A program made the translations under genes and the position numbers. From Actinomycetota bacterium (GTDB lineage: Bacteria; Actinomycetota; Geothermincolia; Geothermincolales; RBG-13-55-18), in the NCBI GenBank assembly GCA_003598015.1, contig QZKE01000047.1, forward strand, positions 1-64,000: a stretch of DNA of 64,000 bases. Direction: 5' to 3'. Shown piece by piece: positions 7,972 to 16,755 of the stretch (position 1 is the stretch's first letter; each line of letters opens with the position of its first letter). Under the pieces are notes generated by a model. The model was not told the DNA's origin. It ran no database searches and was given only the letters and a program-made list of their open reading frames with translations.

Positions 7972-10194
7972 TTGAGTGCGAGGGGACCGAAGTCGGAGAA
8001 GGGTGAAGCAACGGCAAAGGCCGGCAGGAGCGGTCAAAGAGAAGGAGTACGGCTGCTGCTTACCTCCACCCGCTTCATCGCCTCGCTGTTCTGGCTGACC
8101 ATCATCGTCGCCACCATGGTCTTCGTGCTGCCCTACTCGCAGCGCAGCGAATCACCCGTCTTCTACGGCTTCGTAGTCCTTTCGATCCTCGTGTTCCTTG
8201 GACACCATTATTTCCCTTACGAAGGATATCATCCGGTGGCCTACTTCCTGCTCCTGCTGGCGACAGATGCCCTGATCGCCGTGATGGTCTACTTGACGGG
8301 TGGCAGCCAGACCAGTATTTCCCTTCTCTACCTGACGGTCATCATCTTCGCTTCTGCATACTTCGAGTTACTCGAAACCATGCTGATCGTGGCGGTGACC
8401 TGCGCTTTCTATTTCCTGCCGCTCTCCTACGAAACCGTATCCAGCGAGACCCTCAAGGGAATGGCCATGGCGGTGCCTATATATTTCATCATCGCCCTCT
8501 GTGGGTTCTTCGTTATCAGCAAAGCGCGTGAAAAGGAGAGGGAGAAACAGGCATTGACCTTCCTTTTCGATCAGGCCGACATGAAGCGCAGGGAGCTTTC
8601 GACCCTCTACGCCGTATCGCTGAAATTCGCATCAACCCTGGACGATGAAGAGATGATGGACATCCTCGTCGATAATGCCAGCGAACTCGTGCCCAACGAC
8701 GCCATCGCGGTCTCGCTGCTGGAGGCTCCGGAGCACCTGCGCATCAAGGCGTATCGCGGCTTAGGTGAAGAGGAATCGGCTGCTCTGGTCGCTGTCTGCG
8801 ACGACAATCCCCTCTACATCTCGGCATCGGCGGTGCTTCCGGTGATCCTCAAGGACACGGAGGAGGACCCGCGTTTCCGCGCCTACCTTGATGGGATCGA
8901 CTTCACGTCGATGATCGCCGTGCCGCTTTACGCAAGCTCGAGCGTGATCGGCGTTCTCAGCTGTTTCTCCAAGGCAAGCGGGGCTTTCGACGATGATGCA
9001 GCGAGGATCCTGCTTACCCTGTCGAGCGAAGCCGCATTGGCAATGGAGAAAGCCGCGCTGTACCAGACCACGCTGGAAGACAAGAACAAGATCGAGACGA
9101 TCATAAACAGCCTCACGGACGGTCTTATGGTCCTCGATCACGAGGGAAGGATGGTATTGGCGAATCCGTTCATAGCACGCCTGATGGATCTCTCGGACAG
9201 AGACTACGACAGGTACCTTGCGGATATACTGCGGAGCTCGAATTACGGGATAGAATTCAAGGACAAGAGCTTCAATGAAGCTTTGCAGGAAGTGCTCCGG
9301 ACCGGGAAGAGCCTGAAGAACGAGATGGTGATCGAAACAGAACCGCCCATTATATTCCAGGTGTTCTGGGTACCCCTCTCGGATGTAGATGGCAGGGTGA
9401 TGGGGGCGGTAATACTGCTGCACGACATCACCGATTTCGTGGAACTTGACCGCATGAAATCTGACTTCATATCGATTGTGTCGCATGAATTGAAGACACC
9501 CCTCACTTCCATAAAGGGTTTCGTGCGCCTGATCGCGGCGGAGAGAGTCGGCCCGGTGACCGAAAAGCAGCGCCATTACCTGGACGTAGTGCAGAAGCAG
9601 ACGGAATCGCTGACAACGCTCATAAACGACCTGCTCGACCTATCCAGGATCGAGGCCGGCATTATCGAGGTGCGTCATGAGCCGCTGGTTATCGGCGAAG
9701 TCATAGGGGGAGTAGTGCAGCAACTGGATAACCTCGCCCAGGAAAAGGGCATAACGCTGAGGGTGGAAGCGGCGGAGGAACTTCCACTGATCAGCGGAGA
9801 CGGCGCGAGGTTGGGACAGGTTTTTATGAACCTTATCCATAACGCCATAAAGTTCACCCCGCATGGTGGGGATGTAAGGGTTAAAGTCGTCGCGTTGCAG
9901 GATTACTGCCTGGTGAAGATAAGCGATAACGGCATTGGTATATCCGCCCAGGACCTGCCGAGGATATTCGATAAATTCTACCAGGTTGATTCGTCCTCCA
10001 CGCGGCGGCAGAGCGGCACAGGTCTGGGTCTTTCCATCAGCAAGCAGCTGGTGACCGCACATGGCGGCGAGATATGGGTGAACAGCACGAAAGGCAAAGG
10101 CACCACCTTCAGCCTGACCCTTCCCTTGCATGCCCAACAAACGGCTTCGGGGCCGCGCAAGGAACCGGAAATAGGTGAGGCGGCTACGGGATGA
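7972..10194 (+). CDS. Membrane-bound sensor histidine kinase (TM-GAF-PAS-HisKA-HATPase)
   Basis: A hybrid-free sensor kinase of 740 aa. About six hydrophobic segments lie between residues 33 and 185, followed by a GAF domain (about 210-363), a PAS domain (about 377-490, IINSLTDGLMVLDHEG), a HisKA domain with phosphoacceptor His505 in SIVSHELKTPL, and an HATPase domain with NLIHNAIKFTP, DNGIGI and GTGLGLSIS. It presumably phosphorylates the receiver protein encoded just upstream. The TTG start at 7972 is the best in-frame candidate but its ribosome-binding site (AAGGA) is very close, so the exact N-terminus is uncertain. Confidence 0.9.
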   Translation: MSARGPKSEKGEATAKAGRSGQREGVRLLLTSTRFIASLFWLTIIVATMVFVLPYSQRSESPVFYGFVVLSILVFLGHHYFPYEGYHPVAYFLLLLATDALIAVMVYLTGGSQTSISLLYLTVIIFASAYFELLETMLIVAVTCAFYFLPLSYETVSSETLKGMAMAVPIYFIIALCGFFVISKAREKEREKQALTFLFDQADMKRRELSTLYAVSLKFASTLDDEEMMDILVDNASELVPNDAIAVSLLEAPEHLRIKAYRGLGEEESAALVAVCDDNPLYISASAVLPVILKDTEEDPRFRAYLDGIDFTSMIAVPLYASSSVIGVLSCFSKASGAFDDDAARILLTLSSEAALAMEKAALYQTTLEDKNKIETIINSLTDGLMVLDHEGRMVLANPFIARLMDLSDRDYDRYLADILRSSNYGIEFKDKSFNEALQEVLRTGKSLKNEMVIETEPPIIFQVFWVPLSDVDGRVMGAVILLHDITDFVELDRMKSDFISIVSHELKTPLTSIKGFVRLIAAERVGPVTEKQRHYLDVVQKQTESLTTLINDLLDLSRIEAGIIEVRHEPLVIGEVIGGVVQQLDNLAQEKGITLRVEAAEELPLISGDGARLGQVFMNLIHNAIKFTPHGGDVRVKVVALQDYCLVKISDNGIGISAQDLPRIFDKFYQVDSSSTRRQSGTGLGLSISKQLVTAHGGEIWVNSTKGKGTTFSLTLPLHAQQTASGPRKEPEIGEAATG

Positions 10195-10239
10195 CATATT
10201 GCCTATAACAAGGCGATACACTATACTTCAACCTTGAAA

Positions 10240-10356
10240 ACGCTTAACAGCGAAGCAGAAGCGGTTCCGCTTCTCACCCTGCGGTTATTGTACCGACAGG
10301 GTTTGTGAGAGCACTGGCCCGTGGATAGCGGGAGGAAGCCGCTATCCTTTTGTTTT
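10240..10356 (+). promoter_or_regulatory. Structured leader of infC operon (L20-leader-like attenuator)
   Basis: Three hairpins precede infC. GAAGCGG/CCGCTTC lies near 10258-10273. A larger stem pairs CTCACCCTG (about 10273) with CAGGGTTTGTGAG and encloses CGGT/ACCG. An intrinsic terminator follows. The TTCTCACC segment is shared by the first two structures, so they could compete. Operons starting infC-rpmI-rplT are commonly controlled by L20 binding a leader RNA; that this leader does so is an inference from position and structure. Confidence 0.6.
10323..10356 (+). terminator. Intrinsic terminator in the infC leader
   Basis: GATAGCGG (within 10323-10331) pairs with CCGCTATC (within 10339-10347) as a 9-bp stem with a 7-nt loop, followed immediately by TTTTGTTTT. 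It lies 5' of the infC Shine-Dalgarno AAGGAGGG at 10361, so full-length mRNA requires readthrough. This fits transcription attenuation. Confidence 0.8.
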
Positions 10357-10375
10357 GGTCAAGGAGGGATGCCAG

Positions 10376-10951
10376 ATAGACAAGAACGCTCGTATTAACG
10401 AGGGGATTAGGGCAAGAGAGGTCCGTCTCGTGGGTCCGGAGGGCGACCAGATAGGCATCAAGTCCATCGAGGAAGCCCTGGCAATGGCGGATGAAATGGA
10501 CCTGGACCTGGTTGAGGTAGCACCCCAGGCTCAGCCCCCGGTCTGCAAGATCATGGACTATGGAAAGTACAGGTACGAGCAGACGGTCAAGATGAAGGAA
10601 GCGCGCAAGAAGCAGAGTGTCATCGTCTATAAAGAGATGAAACTGCGCCCCAAGATAGACCGGCACGACTACGAGATAAAGAGAAAGCACATAGAGAGGT
10701 TCCTGAAATCAGGCTACAAGGTCAAAGTGACCATCATGTTCCGGGGCAGGGAGATGAGCCACACCGAGCTTGGAAATCACCTCCTGCAGCAGCTCGCTGA
10801 GGAACTTGTTGAGCTTGGGACAGTGGAATCAATGCCCAAGCTGGACGGCCGCAATATGCAGATGATCATGGCGCCGCTGGCCACGGCGAAGAAGGACGGA
10901 GGAAAACATGCCAAAGATGAAGACACACCGGGGAGCGGCCAAGAGGTTTGA
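10376..10951 (+). CDS. infC: Translation initiation factor IF-3, with apparent AUA start codon
   Basis: IF-3 binds the 30S subunit and checks start-codon pairing. The conserved core is clear: [39 protein letters not shown] and the C-terminal domain FRGREMSH. No ATG, GTG or TTG is suitably placed. A strong Shine-Dalgarno AAGGAGGG (10361-10368) is followed 7 nt later by ATA at 10376, giving 191 aa beginning DKNARINEG. The in-frame TTG at 10355 lies upstream of that site and within the terminator T-run. Rare start codons in infC are a known autoregulation device. The 3' end overlaps rpmI by 44 nt. Confidence 0.92.
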   Translation: MDKNARINEGIRAREVRLVGPEGDQIGIKSIEEALAMADEMDLDLVEVAPQAQPPVCKIMDYGKYRYEQTVKMKEARKKQSVIVYKEMKLRPKIDRHDYEIKRKHIERFLKSGYKVKVTIMFRGREMSHTELGNHLLQQLAEELVELGTVESMPKLDGRNMQMIMAPLATAKKDGGKHAKDEDTPGSGQEV

Positions 10952-11105
10952 GATAACCGGCGGAGGCAAAATCCGGCGCAGAAAGGCATACGGCAGCCAT
11001 CTTCTCAGCAAGAAGAGCTCGCGACGCAAGCGGGGCTATCGTTTGAAGACCGAGATATCCGAACACGATGCCGACAGTGTAAAAAAACTCCTGCGGCAAG
11101 GGTAG
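10908..11105 (+). CDS. rpmI: Large ribosomal subunit protein bL35
   Basis: A 65-aa, strongly basic ribosomal protein with the usual L35 pattern: [18 protein letters not shown] at the N-terminus and the [12 protein letters not shown] stretch. The start lies inside infC, 44 nt before its stop, with GGAGGAAA upstream (GACGGAGGAAAACATG). This suggests translational coupling between IF-3 and L35. Confidence 0.96.
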   Translation: MPKMKTHRGAAKRFEITGGGKIRRRKAYGSHLLSKKSSRRKRGYRLKTEISEHDADSVKKLLRQG

Positions 11106-11121
11106 ATAGCGCTATCCACGG
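11105..11121 (+). other. Palindrome in the rpmI-rplT spacer, complementary to the operon leader
   Basis: GATAGCGCTATC (11105-11116) is a perfect 12-bp palindrome. CGCTATCCACGG (11110-11121) is also the exact reverse complement of CCGTGGATAGCG at 10319-10330, the 5' strand of the leader terminator. It could form a local hairpin or a long-range helix. The regulatory meaning is an inference. Confidence 0.5.
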
Positions 11122-11159
11122 ATGACGCATTTTATAAGGTACGAAAGGACTGAGTAGAC

Positions 11160-11546
11160 ATGTCCAGGACTAGACATTCCGTGGCAAGGAAAAAGAGAAA
11201 AAAGAAGATAATGCGCATGGCCAAGGGATACCGCGGCGCCCGCAGCAGGTCATACCGCAGTGCCAACGAACAGGTCATGCACTCTCTGCAATATGCGTAT
11301 CGCGACCGACGGACCAAGAAGAGGGACTTCAGGCGTCTGTGGATAGCGCGTATAAACGCCGCCGCTAGACAGAACGGACTTTCCTACAGCAGGTTCATAC
11401 AGGGATTGAGGCTGGCGGAAATCGACGTGAACCGAAAGATCCTGGCGGAGATGGCGGTTTCCGATCCCGCTTCCTTCTCTGAGCTGGTAAAAAAGGCGAA
11501 AGATAACCTCGAGAAAGAGCCGGAGGTTGAGGAGGCGAGTGTCTGA
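11160..11546 (+). CDS. rplT: Large ribosomal subunit protein bL20
   Basis: Binds 23S rRNA early in 50S assembly and, in several bacteria, represses its own operon. The 128-aa basic sequence has the family hallmarks [36 protein letters not shown] and [13 protein letters not shown]. The C-terminal extension is acidic ([11 protein letters not shown]), longer than in many L20 proteins. AAGGAC lies upstream of the ATG. It follows rpmI after 54 nt that contain a palindrome. Confidence 0.96.
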   Translation: MSRTRHSVARKKRKKKIMRMAKGYRGARSRSYRSANEQVMHSLQYAYRDRRTKKRDFRRLWIARINAAARQNGLSYSRFIQGLRLAEIDVNRKILAEMAVSDPASFSELVKKAKDNLEKEPEVEEASV

Positions 11547-12381
11547 TGGGGTTCGCCTGTCTGGCGTGATCGAGAGCCCGAAAAACGAACGCATACGGCA
11601 ATACCGCCGCCTGCGCAAGAGAAATTTCCGCTATCGGGAAGGAAAGTTCCTCGTAGAAGGGCTGCAATGCGTGGCGGAAGCCCTGGTTTCCGGACACGTC
11701 CCGGAATGCCTGATCTGCAGCAGCAAAGGTCTCGACGCCATGGCGGCGTATGCCGACGTGATCCGCGAACGTGCGATCCCCTGTTACAACGCAGCCGATG
11801 ATGTTATCGCGTCCCTGTCGGCCACGGTCACACCGCAAGGCATCATTGCCGTATCGCCACTGGTACACGTGGACATTAGCAGCCTATTGGGGGAAATACC
11901 GGCGACCATCCTCATCGCGAATCGCGTCAGGGATCCCGGCAACCTGGGCAACATGGTGAGAATAGCGGACGCGGCGGGAGCCGGCGGCATGGTGGTATGC
12001 GCCGAGAGCGCCGACCTGTATAACGCGAAGACGGTGCGGAGCACGGCGGGGTCCCTGTTCCACCTGCCTTTAAGCGTAGGGCAGGATATCGCGGCTGCGG
12101 CAAGAACACTCAAAGAAAGCGGGTTCACGCTCTTGGCCGCCGATGCACATTCCGGAACCGGCATGTGGGAGATAGAGTGGCCCGAAAGGCTGGCCCTGGT
12201 TATGGGCAACGAAGCCTGGGGAATACCACACGACGAGGAGGCGCTCGTGGACGAAATCGTGCATATACCGCTCATGGGACATGCCGAATCATTGAACGTA
12301 TCGGCAGCAGCGGCGATCCTTCTGTACGAGGCAGCGAGGAAGCGCGCAGAGGAGAGTGGCGGGGAAGGAACGGTCGGATGA
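11539..12381 (+). CDS. SpoU/TrmH-family RNA 2'-O-methyltransferase (TsnR/RlmB-like)
   Basis: A SPOUT-fold enzyme that probably methylates a ribose in 23S rRNA. About 280 aa: an N-terminal substrate-binding domain ([26 protein letters not shown]) and a C-terminal knot domain with motif 1 [20 protein letters not shown], motif 2 [10 protein letters not shown] and motif 3 [18 protein letters not shown]. It occupies the place of tsnR in actinobacterial rplT-tsnR-pheS clusters. The start is uncertain: GTG 11539 overlaps the rplT stop and follows GAGGAGG by only a few bases; GTG 11566 is an alternative. Confidence 0.88.
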   Translation: MSDGVRLSGVIESPKNERIRQYRRLRKRNFRYREGKFLVEGLQCVAEALVSGHVPECLICSSKGLDAMAAYADVIRERAIPCYNAADDVIASLSATVTPQGIIAVSPLVHVDISSLLGEIPATILIANRVRDPGNLGNMVRIADAAGAGGMVVCAESADLYNAKTVRSTAGSLFHLPLSVGQDIAAAARTLKESGFTLLAADAHSGTGMWEIEWPERLALVMGNEAWGIPHDEEALVDEIVHIPLMGHAESLNVSAAAAILLYEAARKRAEESGGEGTVG

Positions 12382-13448
12382 TTTCACGGAAGCTACGCGA
12401 GGAGATAGACGCCGACCCCGAGCTAGGCGTCATCTACAGGGAGGCGCAGACGGCACTGGAGAGTGCCGCGGACCCGGGAGACATAGAGAGCGTACGGGTG
12501 AGCTTTCTGGGCCGTAAAGGCAGACTCTCTGCGCTCCTGCAGGGAATCAAGGATCTATCCCCGGAGGAGCGCAGGCGCGTCGGACGGCTCGGCAACAACC
12601 TGAAGACCTGGCTCGAAAATTCCCTGGAGAAAAAGGGAGATATGCTGCGGCGCCAGGAACTCGAAGGGACACTGGCCGGAGAGAGGCTGGACATCACCCT
12701 CCCGGGGAGATACATGCCGTTTGGGACACGGCACCTGCTCTCACGAATCATCGAGGAGATAGAGGATATCTTCATCGGCATGGGATATCGTGTCGTGGAG
12801 GGTCCCGAAGTCGAGCTCGATTATTATAATTTCGAAGCCCTGAACACGCCCGACTGGCATCCGTCAAAATCGTTGTCGGACACCTTCTATGTGAACGTTC
12901 CCGATGGAGAACACAGCGACGTGCTTCTGCGTACCCATACATCACCGGTACAGATCAGGGTGATGGAGAAAACGCCGCCACCCCTCTACGTCATCGCTCC
13001 GGGCAAAGCATACCGCCATGATGTCCCGGATGCCACCCATTCTCCCATGTTTCACCAGGTAGAAGGACTTGCCGTAGACGAAGGAATTACGCTGGGAGAT
13101 CTCAAGGGAACCCTCGAGCACTTCGCAAAACGCATGTTCGGCGACGATCGTCTGGTGCGTTTCCGACCCCACTTTTTCCCGTTCACCGAGCCGAGCGCGG
13201 AGGTCGACGTGTCCTGCAATATCTGTGGCGGGACCGGATGCAGGGTCTGTAGCGGCACGGGGTGGCTGGAGATCCTGGGATCGGGCATGGTCGATCCCAA
13301 CGTGTTCGAGTATGTAGGATACGATTCCGAGGCCATCAGCGGGTTCGCCTTCGGGATGGGTGTGGAGCGCATAGCGCTTCTGAAATATGGCGTCCCCGAT
13401 ATAAGGTACTTCTTCGATAACGACCTGCGCCTGCTGGGGCAGTACTAA
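12378..13448 (+). CDS. pheS: Phenylalanine-tRNA ligase alpha subunit
   Basis: Catalytic subunit of the (alpha-beta)2 PheRS. The 356-aa protein has an N-terminal coiled-coil, then class II motifs: a motif-2 region around MFHQVEGLAVDE and motif 3 GFAFGMGVERIALL. A CNICGGTGCRVCSGTGW cysteine cluster precedes LEILGSGMVDPN, as in a subset of bacterial PheS. ATG 12378 overlaps the methylase stop (ATGA) with AAGGAA upstream; the longer open frame running back into the methylase gene is a shadow. Confidence 0.96.
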   Translation: MISRKLREEIDADPELGVIYREAQTALESAADPGDIESVRVSFLGRKGRLSALLQGIKDLSPEERRRVGRLGNNLKTWLENSLEKKGDMLRRQELEGTLAGERLDITLPGRYMPFGTRHLLSRIIEEIEDIFIGMGYRVVEGPEVELDYYNFEALNTPDWHPSKSLSDTFYVNVPDGEHSDVLLRTHTSPVQIRVMEKTPPPLYVIAPGKAYRHDVPDATHSPMFHQVEGLAVDEGITLGDLKGTLEHFAKRMFGDDRLVRFRPHFFPFTEPSAEVDVSCNICGGTGCRVCSGTGWLEILGSGMVDPNVFEYVGYDSEAISGFAFGMGVERIALLKYGVPDIRYFFDNDLRLLGQY

Positions 13449-13460
13449 GAGGCGATGGGC

Positions 13461-15878
13461 ATGCGCGTTTCACTGGAATGGCTTGCGGAATACGTCGACC
13501 TGGTCAAGAGCCCCCAGGAGTTGGCGGACCTGCTGACGGGCTCGGGGACCGCGGTGGACGGTATTGAGGTGCTGGGCGGAGAGTACGAGGCTTTCATCGT
13601 AGGACGGGTTGTCGACGTGAGCAGCCATCCCGGCGCGGACCGTCTCACCGTATGCCGAGTCGACCTTGGTGGCGAGGTGGCGGATATCGTATGCGGGGCC
13701 CCCAATGTCCGGGTTGGAGCAGTATCGCCCGTTGCCCTGCCGGGGGCGAAGCTACCGGATGGCAGCGTCATTAGCGAGACCTCCATCCGCGGCGTCACCT
13801 CGCGTGGAATGCTCCTCTCCGAGAGGGAGCTCGGCATCTCCGAGGAAGCCGCCGGGATCATGCTCCTCGAAGAAGGGGCGCAGGCCGGCGACAAGCTGGT
13901 CGACGCCCTGGGCATGCGGGACACCGTCCTGGAACTCGAGATAACCCCCAATCGCCCCGACTGCCTCAGTATGATGGGGATTGCGCGTGAGGTCGCCGCA
14001 CTCACCGGTGAGAAAACGAGATGGCCGCGATGCGAGTTGAGAGAAGAGGGCTGTCCCGCCGAGCACGATGTACGCGTAGAGATAGTCGACGGCGACCTCT
14101 GTTCCCGTTATGCGGCGAGGGTAATCGACCGCCTGGAGATGGGCAACTCACCCTGGTGGATGCGGCGCAGGCTGCGGGCGGCCGGTATACGCCCCATCAG
14201 CAATGTTGTAGACGTAACCAATTACGTCATGTTGGAGCTCGGCCAGCCCCTGCATGCCTTCGATTACGACCTGGTGAGGGAGGGTCATATCATCGTGAGA
14301 AGGGCTGCCTCCGGTGAGAGGATAACCACCCTTGACGGGGTAGAGAGGTCGCTAACCACCGAGGATCTGCTCATATGCGATCCAGGCGGCCCTATAGCGC
14401 TGGCCGGGGTCATGGGAGGGGAGCACACCGAAGTCGGCGAGGGAACTACCAAGGTACTGCTCGAGTCAGCCCATTTCGACCCCGCGAATACCATGCGGAC
14501 CGCAAGGACCCATGAATTGCCCTCCGAGGCATCATACCGTTTTGAGAGGGGTGTCGATCCCGGTGGATGTGTGCGCGCCGCGGACCGCGCGGCCTACCTC
14601 ATGCAGGAACTTGGGCGGGGCGTGGTGGAGCCGGGCGTCGTGGATGTACGGGCACGCGTGATAAGACCGATACGGCTCGAACTGAGGGTGAAGCACGCCG
14701 CCGGGCTGATAGGGATATCGCTACGTGGAGAAGATGTCGCCGCGCTGCTGCGTTCCATCGCACTCGATGTGCTGGAGATCAAGGAGGATGGTGACGAAAC
14801 GACCATAGGAGTCGAGGCGCCCACTTTCCGTCCCGACCTGGTGAGGGAGATCGACCTGGTGGAAGAGGTCGCGCGCCTCTACGGCTACGATCGCATACCG
14901 GCGACACTGCCGCGTTCTTCGCACAATGTCGGCCACCTTACACAAGAGCAGAAGACGCGGCGCGAGATAGCCGGCGTCATGGCGGGCATCGGGCTGCACG
15001 AGGCCATTACCCTGGCCTTCATATCTCAGCGCTGGCTGGATACCCTCGATCCCGAGAGAAAGTACCTGCCGTCCGAACTGGCCTCACTGCGCAACCCCAT
15101 CAGCGTGGAGACGGCGATCATGCGACCGTCCCTGCTTCCCGGGATGCTGGAGGCAGTGGGATTCAACCTCAACCGCCGCATGACGGACATACACCTGTTC
15201 GAGATAGGCAGGGTATTTCGTCCCCTCCGTGGTGACAAGCTCCCCGCGGAGCCGCTCATGCTTGGCTGTGCGCTGGCCGGCAGGTGGCTGCCCAAACAGT
15301 GGGACCGGGAGGAGGAAGAGGTCGACTTCTTCACCTGCAAGGGTATCCTGGAGAGGTTGCTGCAGTCCTTGCATATCACGGACTGGGATCTGCGCCGGGA
15401 GAGAATGCCGTTCCTCCACCCCGCACGATCCTGTGCGGTGGGTATTGGCGGTGCAGATGCCGGTTACCTGGGGATGATCCATCCCCGGGTCGCCGCGGAA
15501 GCGAGCCTCCCCGAGAATATCGCCGTTTTAGAGCTCGATATGGCGAGGCTGACCTCGGTTGCGCAGTCGCTGATTCCATACCAGGAGATACCACGCTATC
15601 CCTCCATCCAGATGGACCTCGCCATGGTAGTAGCAGAGGAGGTCGATTCTCAGGACGTGGAGGGTGTGATACGGGAGGTGGGTGGAGATCTCCTGCGCGA
15701 TGTGCGCCTCTTCGATCTCTATCGTGGCCGGCAGCTCGGCGTATCCGAGAAGAGCCTGGCCTACAGCCTGTCTTTCTACGCCATGGACCGTACGCTCAGG
15801 GATGAGGAGGCAAGATCCGTGTACGATGACATCGTCAGCGCTCTCGCGCAGAGGTGCGGAGCCAGGCTGCGCGCGTAA
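13461..15878 (+). CDS. pheT: Phenylalanine-tRNA ligase beta subunit
   Basis: Structural and editing subunit of PheRS, about 805 aa. Domains in order: N-terminal B1, an EMAP-like tRNA-binding domain (FIVGRVVDVSSHPGADRL), B3/B4 editing core, B5, the catalytic-like core and a C-terminal anticodon-binding FDX-ACB domain (YQEIPRYPSIQMDLAMVV). AAGAGG lies 8 nt before ATG 13461; ATG 13455 is too close to it. It ends the translation operon and is followed by a terminator shared with the convergent rpsT. Confidence 0.95.
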   Translation: MRVSLEWLAEYVDLVKSPQELADLLTGSGTAVDGIEVLGGEYEAFIVGRVVDVSSHPGADRLTVCRVDLGGEVADIVCGAPNVRVGAVSPVALPGAKLPDGSVISETSIRGVTSRGMLLSERELGISEEAAGIMLLEEGAQAGDKLVDALGMRDTVLELEITPNRPDCLSMMGIAREVAALTGEKTRWPRCELREEGCPAEHDVRVEIVDGDLCSRYAARVIDRLEMGNSPWWMRRRLRAAGIRPISNVVDVTNYVMLELGQPLHAFDYDLVREGHIIVRRAASGERITTLDGVERSLTTEDLLICDPGGPIALAGVMGGEHTEVGEGTTKVLLESAHFDPANTMRTARTHELPSEASYRFERGVDPGGCVRAADRAAYLMQELGRGVVEPGVVDVRARVIRPIRLELRVKHAAGLIGISLRGEDVAALLRSIALDVLEIKEDGDETTIGVEAPTFRPDLVREIDLVEEVARLYGYDRIPATLPRSSHNVGHLTQEQKTRREIAGVMAGIGLHEAITLAFISQRWLDTLDPERKYLPSELASLRNPISVETAIMRPSLLPGMLEAVGFNLNRRMTDIHLFEIGRVFRPLRGDKLPAEPLMLGCALAGRWLPKQWDREEEEVDFFTCKGILERLLQSLHITDWDLRRERMPFLHPARSCAVGIGGADAGYLGMIHPRVAAEASLPENIAVLELDMARLTSVAQSLIPYQEIPRYPSIQMDLAMVVAEEVDSQDVEGVIREVGGDLLRDVRLFDLYRGRQLGVSEKSLAYSLSFYAMDRTLRDEEARSVYDDIVSALAQRCGARLRA

Positions 15879-15934
15879 TCACGCTACGGGCATCCACCTC
15901 CATCACCAGGGTGGAAAGACATCCCAAACACGAT

Positions 15935-15972
15935 AAAAAGCCCCCAGCCGTATTGGGGGGATATTTTTTACG
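15935..15972. terminator. Bidirectional terminator between pheT and rpsT
   Basis: A stem of CCCCCA (15941-15946) with TGGGGG (within 15953-15960) is flanked by AAAAAG on the left and ATATTTTTTA on the right. It can therefore act on both strands, ending the pheT transcript and the convergent rpsT transcript. Confidence 0.85.
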
Positions 15973-15987
15973 GGAATTGAGATCCGG

Positions 15988-16251
15988 TCAGGAGACCCGG
16001 TTGTATCTGTGCATCAGACGAGACTTCCGGTTGGCGGCGTTGTTCTTATGGATAATGCCGTCACTTGCCGCCTTGTCCAGCGCCCGGATGGCTTTGTTGA
16101 GCAATGCTTCGCTTTCCTCCCGGTCGCCACGCTGCAGCGCGGCATCGAAATGCTTGACGTAGGTCTTTATCTCCGTCTTGCGGGACTTGTTGCGTATGCG
16201 CCTTTTTTCCGATTGCCTCATGCGTTTTTCCTGTTGCTTGATGTTAGGCAA
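15988..16251 (-). CDS. rpsT: Small ribosomal subunit protein bS20
   Basis: Binds 16S rRNA in early 30S assembly. The 87-aa basic protein reads PNIKQQEKRMRQSEKRR, then LLNKAIRALDKAASDGIIHKN, then NAANRKSRLM, all standard for S20. The start is TTG at 16251: AAGGAGG lies 7 nt upstream and homologs begin MPNIK, whereas the in-frame ATG 45 nt further out would add a foreign sequence. It is monocistronic and convergent with pheT. Confidence 0.95.
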   Translation of the reverse strand: MPNIKQQEKRMRQSEKRRIRNKSRKTEIKTYVKHFDAALQRGDREESEALLNKAIRALDKAASDGIIHKNNAANRKSRLMHRYNRVS

Positions 16252-16274
16252 ACCTTCTCCTCCTTTCTCCAAGC

Positions 16275-16290
16275 CGTCGAAATTGTAGCA
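16275..16290 (-). promoter_or_regulatory. Extended -10 promoter for rpsT
   Basis: Read on the minus strand, TATGCTACAAT places TACAAT (16282-16287) behind a TGn extension, giving transcription start near 16275 and a leader of about 25 nt before the TTG codon. No good -35 hexamer is visible, as is usual for extended -10 promoters. Confidence 0.5.
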
Positions 16291-16314
16291 TACCATGGCA
16301 GTGCGGTGCCAGGT

Positions 16315-16700
16315 TTCCGGCCCGGTATACTTTGGTAACTGTCCTCGCTACGTTGGTGCTTTTCCGGCCCGGGGCCTCCAGGTAACGGTCTCGCTCGGCG
16401 CGCATCCCGCGGGATAGGAAGAAGAAACTCATCTTCACCTGCGCGCACTCCCTGCGACCGACCTGGTAGTTCCCCGGGCTGGTGTCAGCTCAGACGGAAG
16501 CTCGGACCAGCCCTCGGTTGCCGGGCGGGGGTTTTTGTACAGGCTATGCCCGGGCGTGGTCTTGCTGTACCTTACGCTCTGGTACACACGTTTCTTGTTT
16601 TCGAGCAGTTGCTTGTTTCCTGGTTGCTTTTCCGGCCCGGCCCCCGCTTCCCGGGTGGGGGTTTGTATGGCGGATTCCGGGCGTAATACGGCATGCGTTA
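16315..16700. repeat. Repeat-rich, non-coding spacer between rpsT and lepA
   Basis: I see no convincing gene in the roughly 500 bases between rpsT and lepA. Two diverged copies of a unit beginning TTTCCGGCCCGG and ending GGTAAC...TCGCT lie at 16314-16349 and 16361-16396. A second pair, 16511-16540 and 16641-16668, shares CCGGG(C/T)GGGGGTTT. Part of the first unit recurs near 34474. GGGCTGGT (16476-16483) pairs with ACCAGCCC (16506-16513), and the 16641-16666 segment looks like a terminator hairpin ending in TTTGT. Confidence 0.6.
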
Positions 16701-16727
16701 TGCAGGCCGGGCACGGTTGCTTCGCGA

Positions 16728-16738
16728 TGTGCGATAAT
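16728..16738 (+). promoter_or_regulatory. Possible extended -10 promoter for lepA
   Basis: TGTGCGATAAT places GATAAT (16733-16738) behind TGC. It is 18 nt before the lepA ATG, so transcription would start almost at the ribosome-binding site. No clear -35 is seen; the call is weak. Confidence 0.3.
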
Positions 16739-16755
16739 TACCGAGGTGTATAAGA

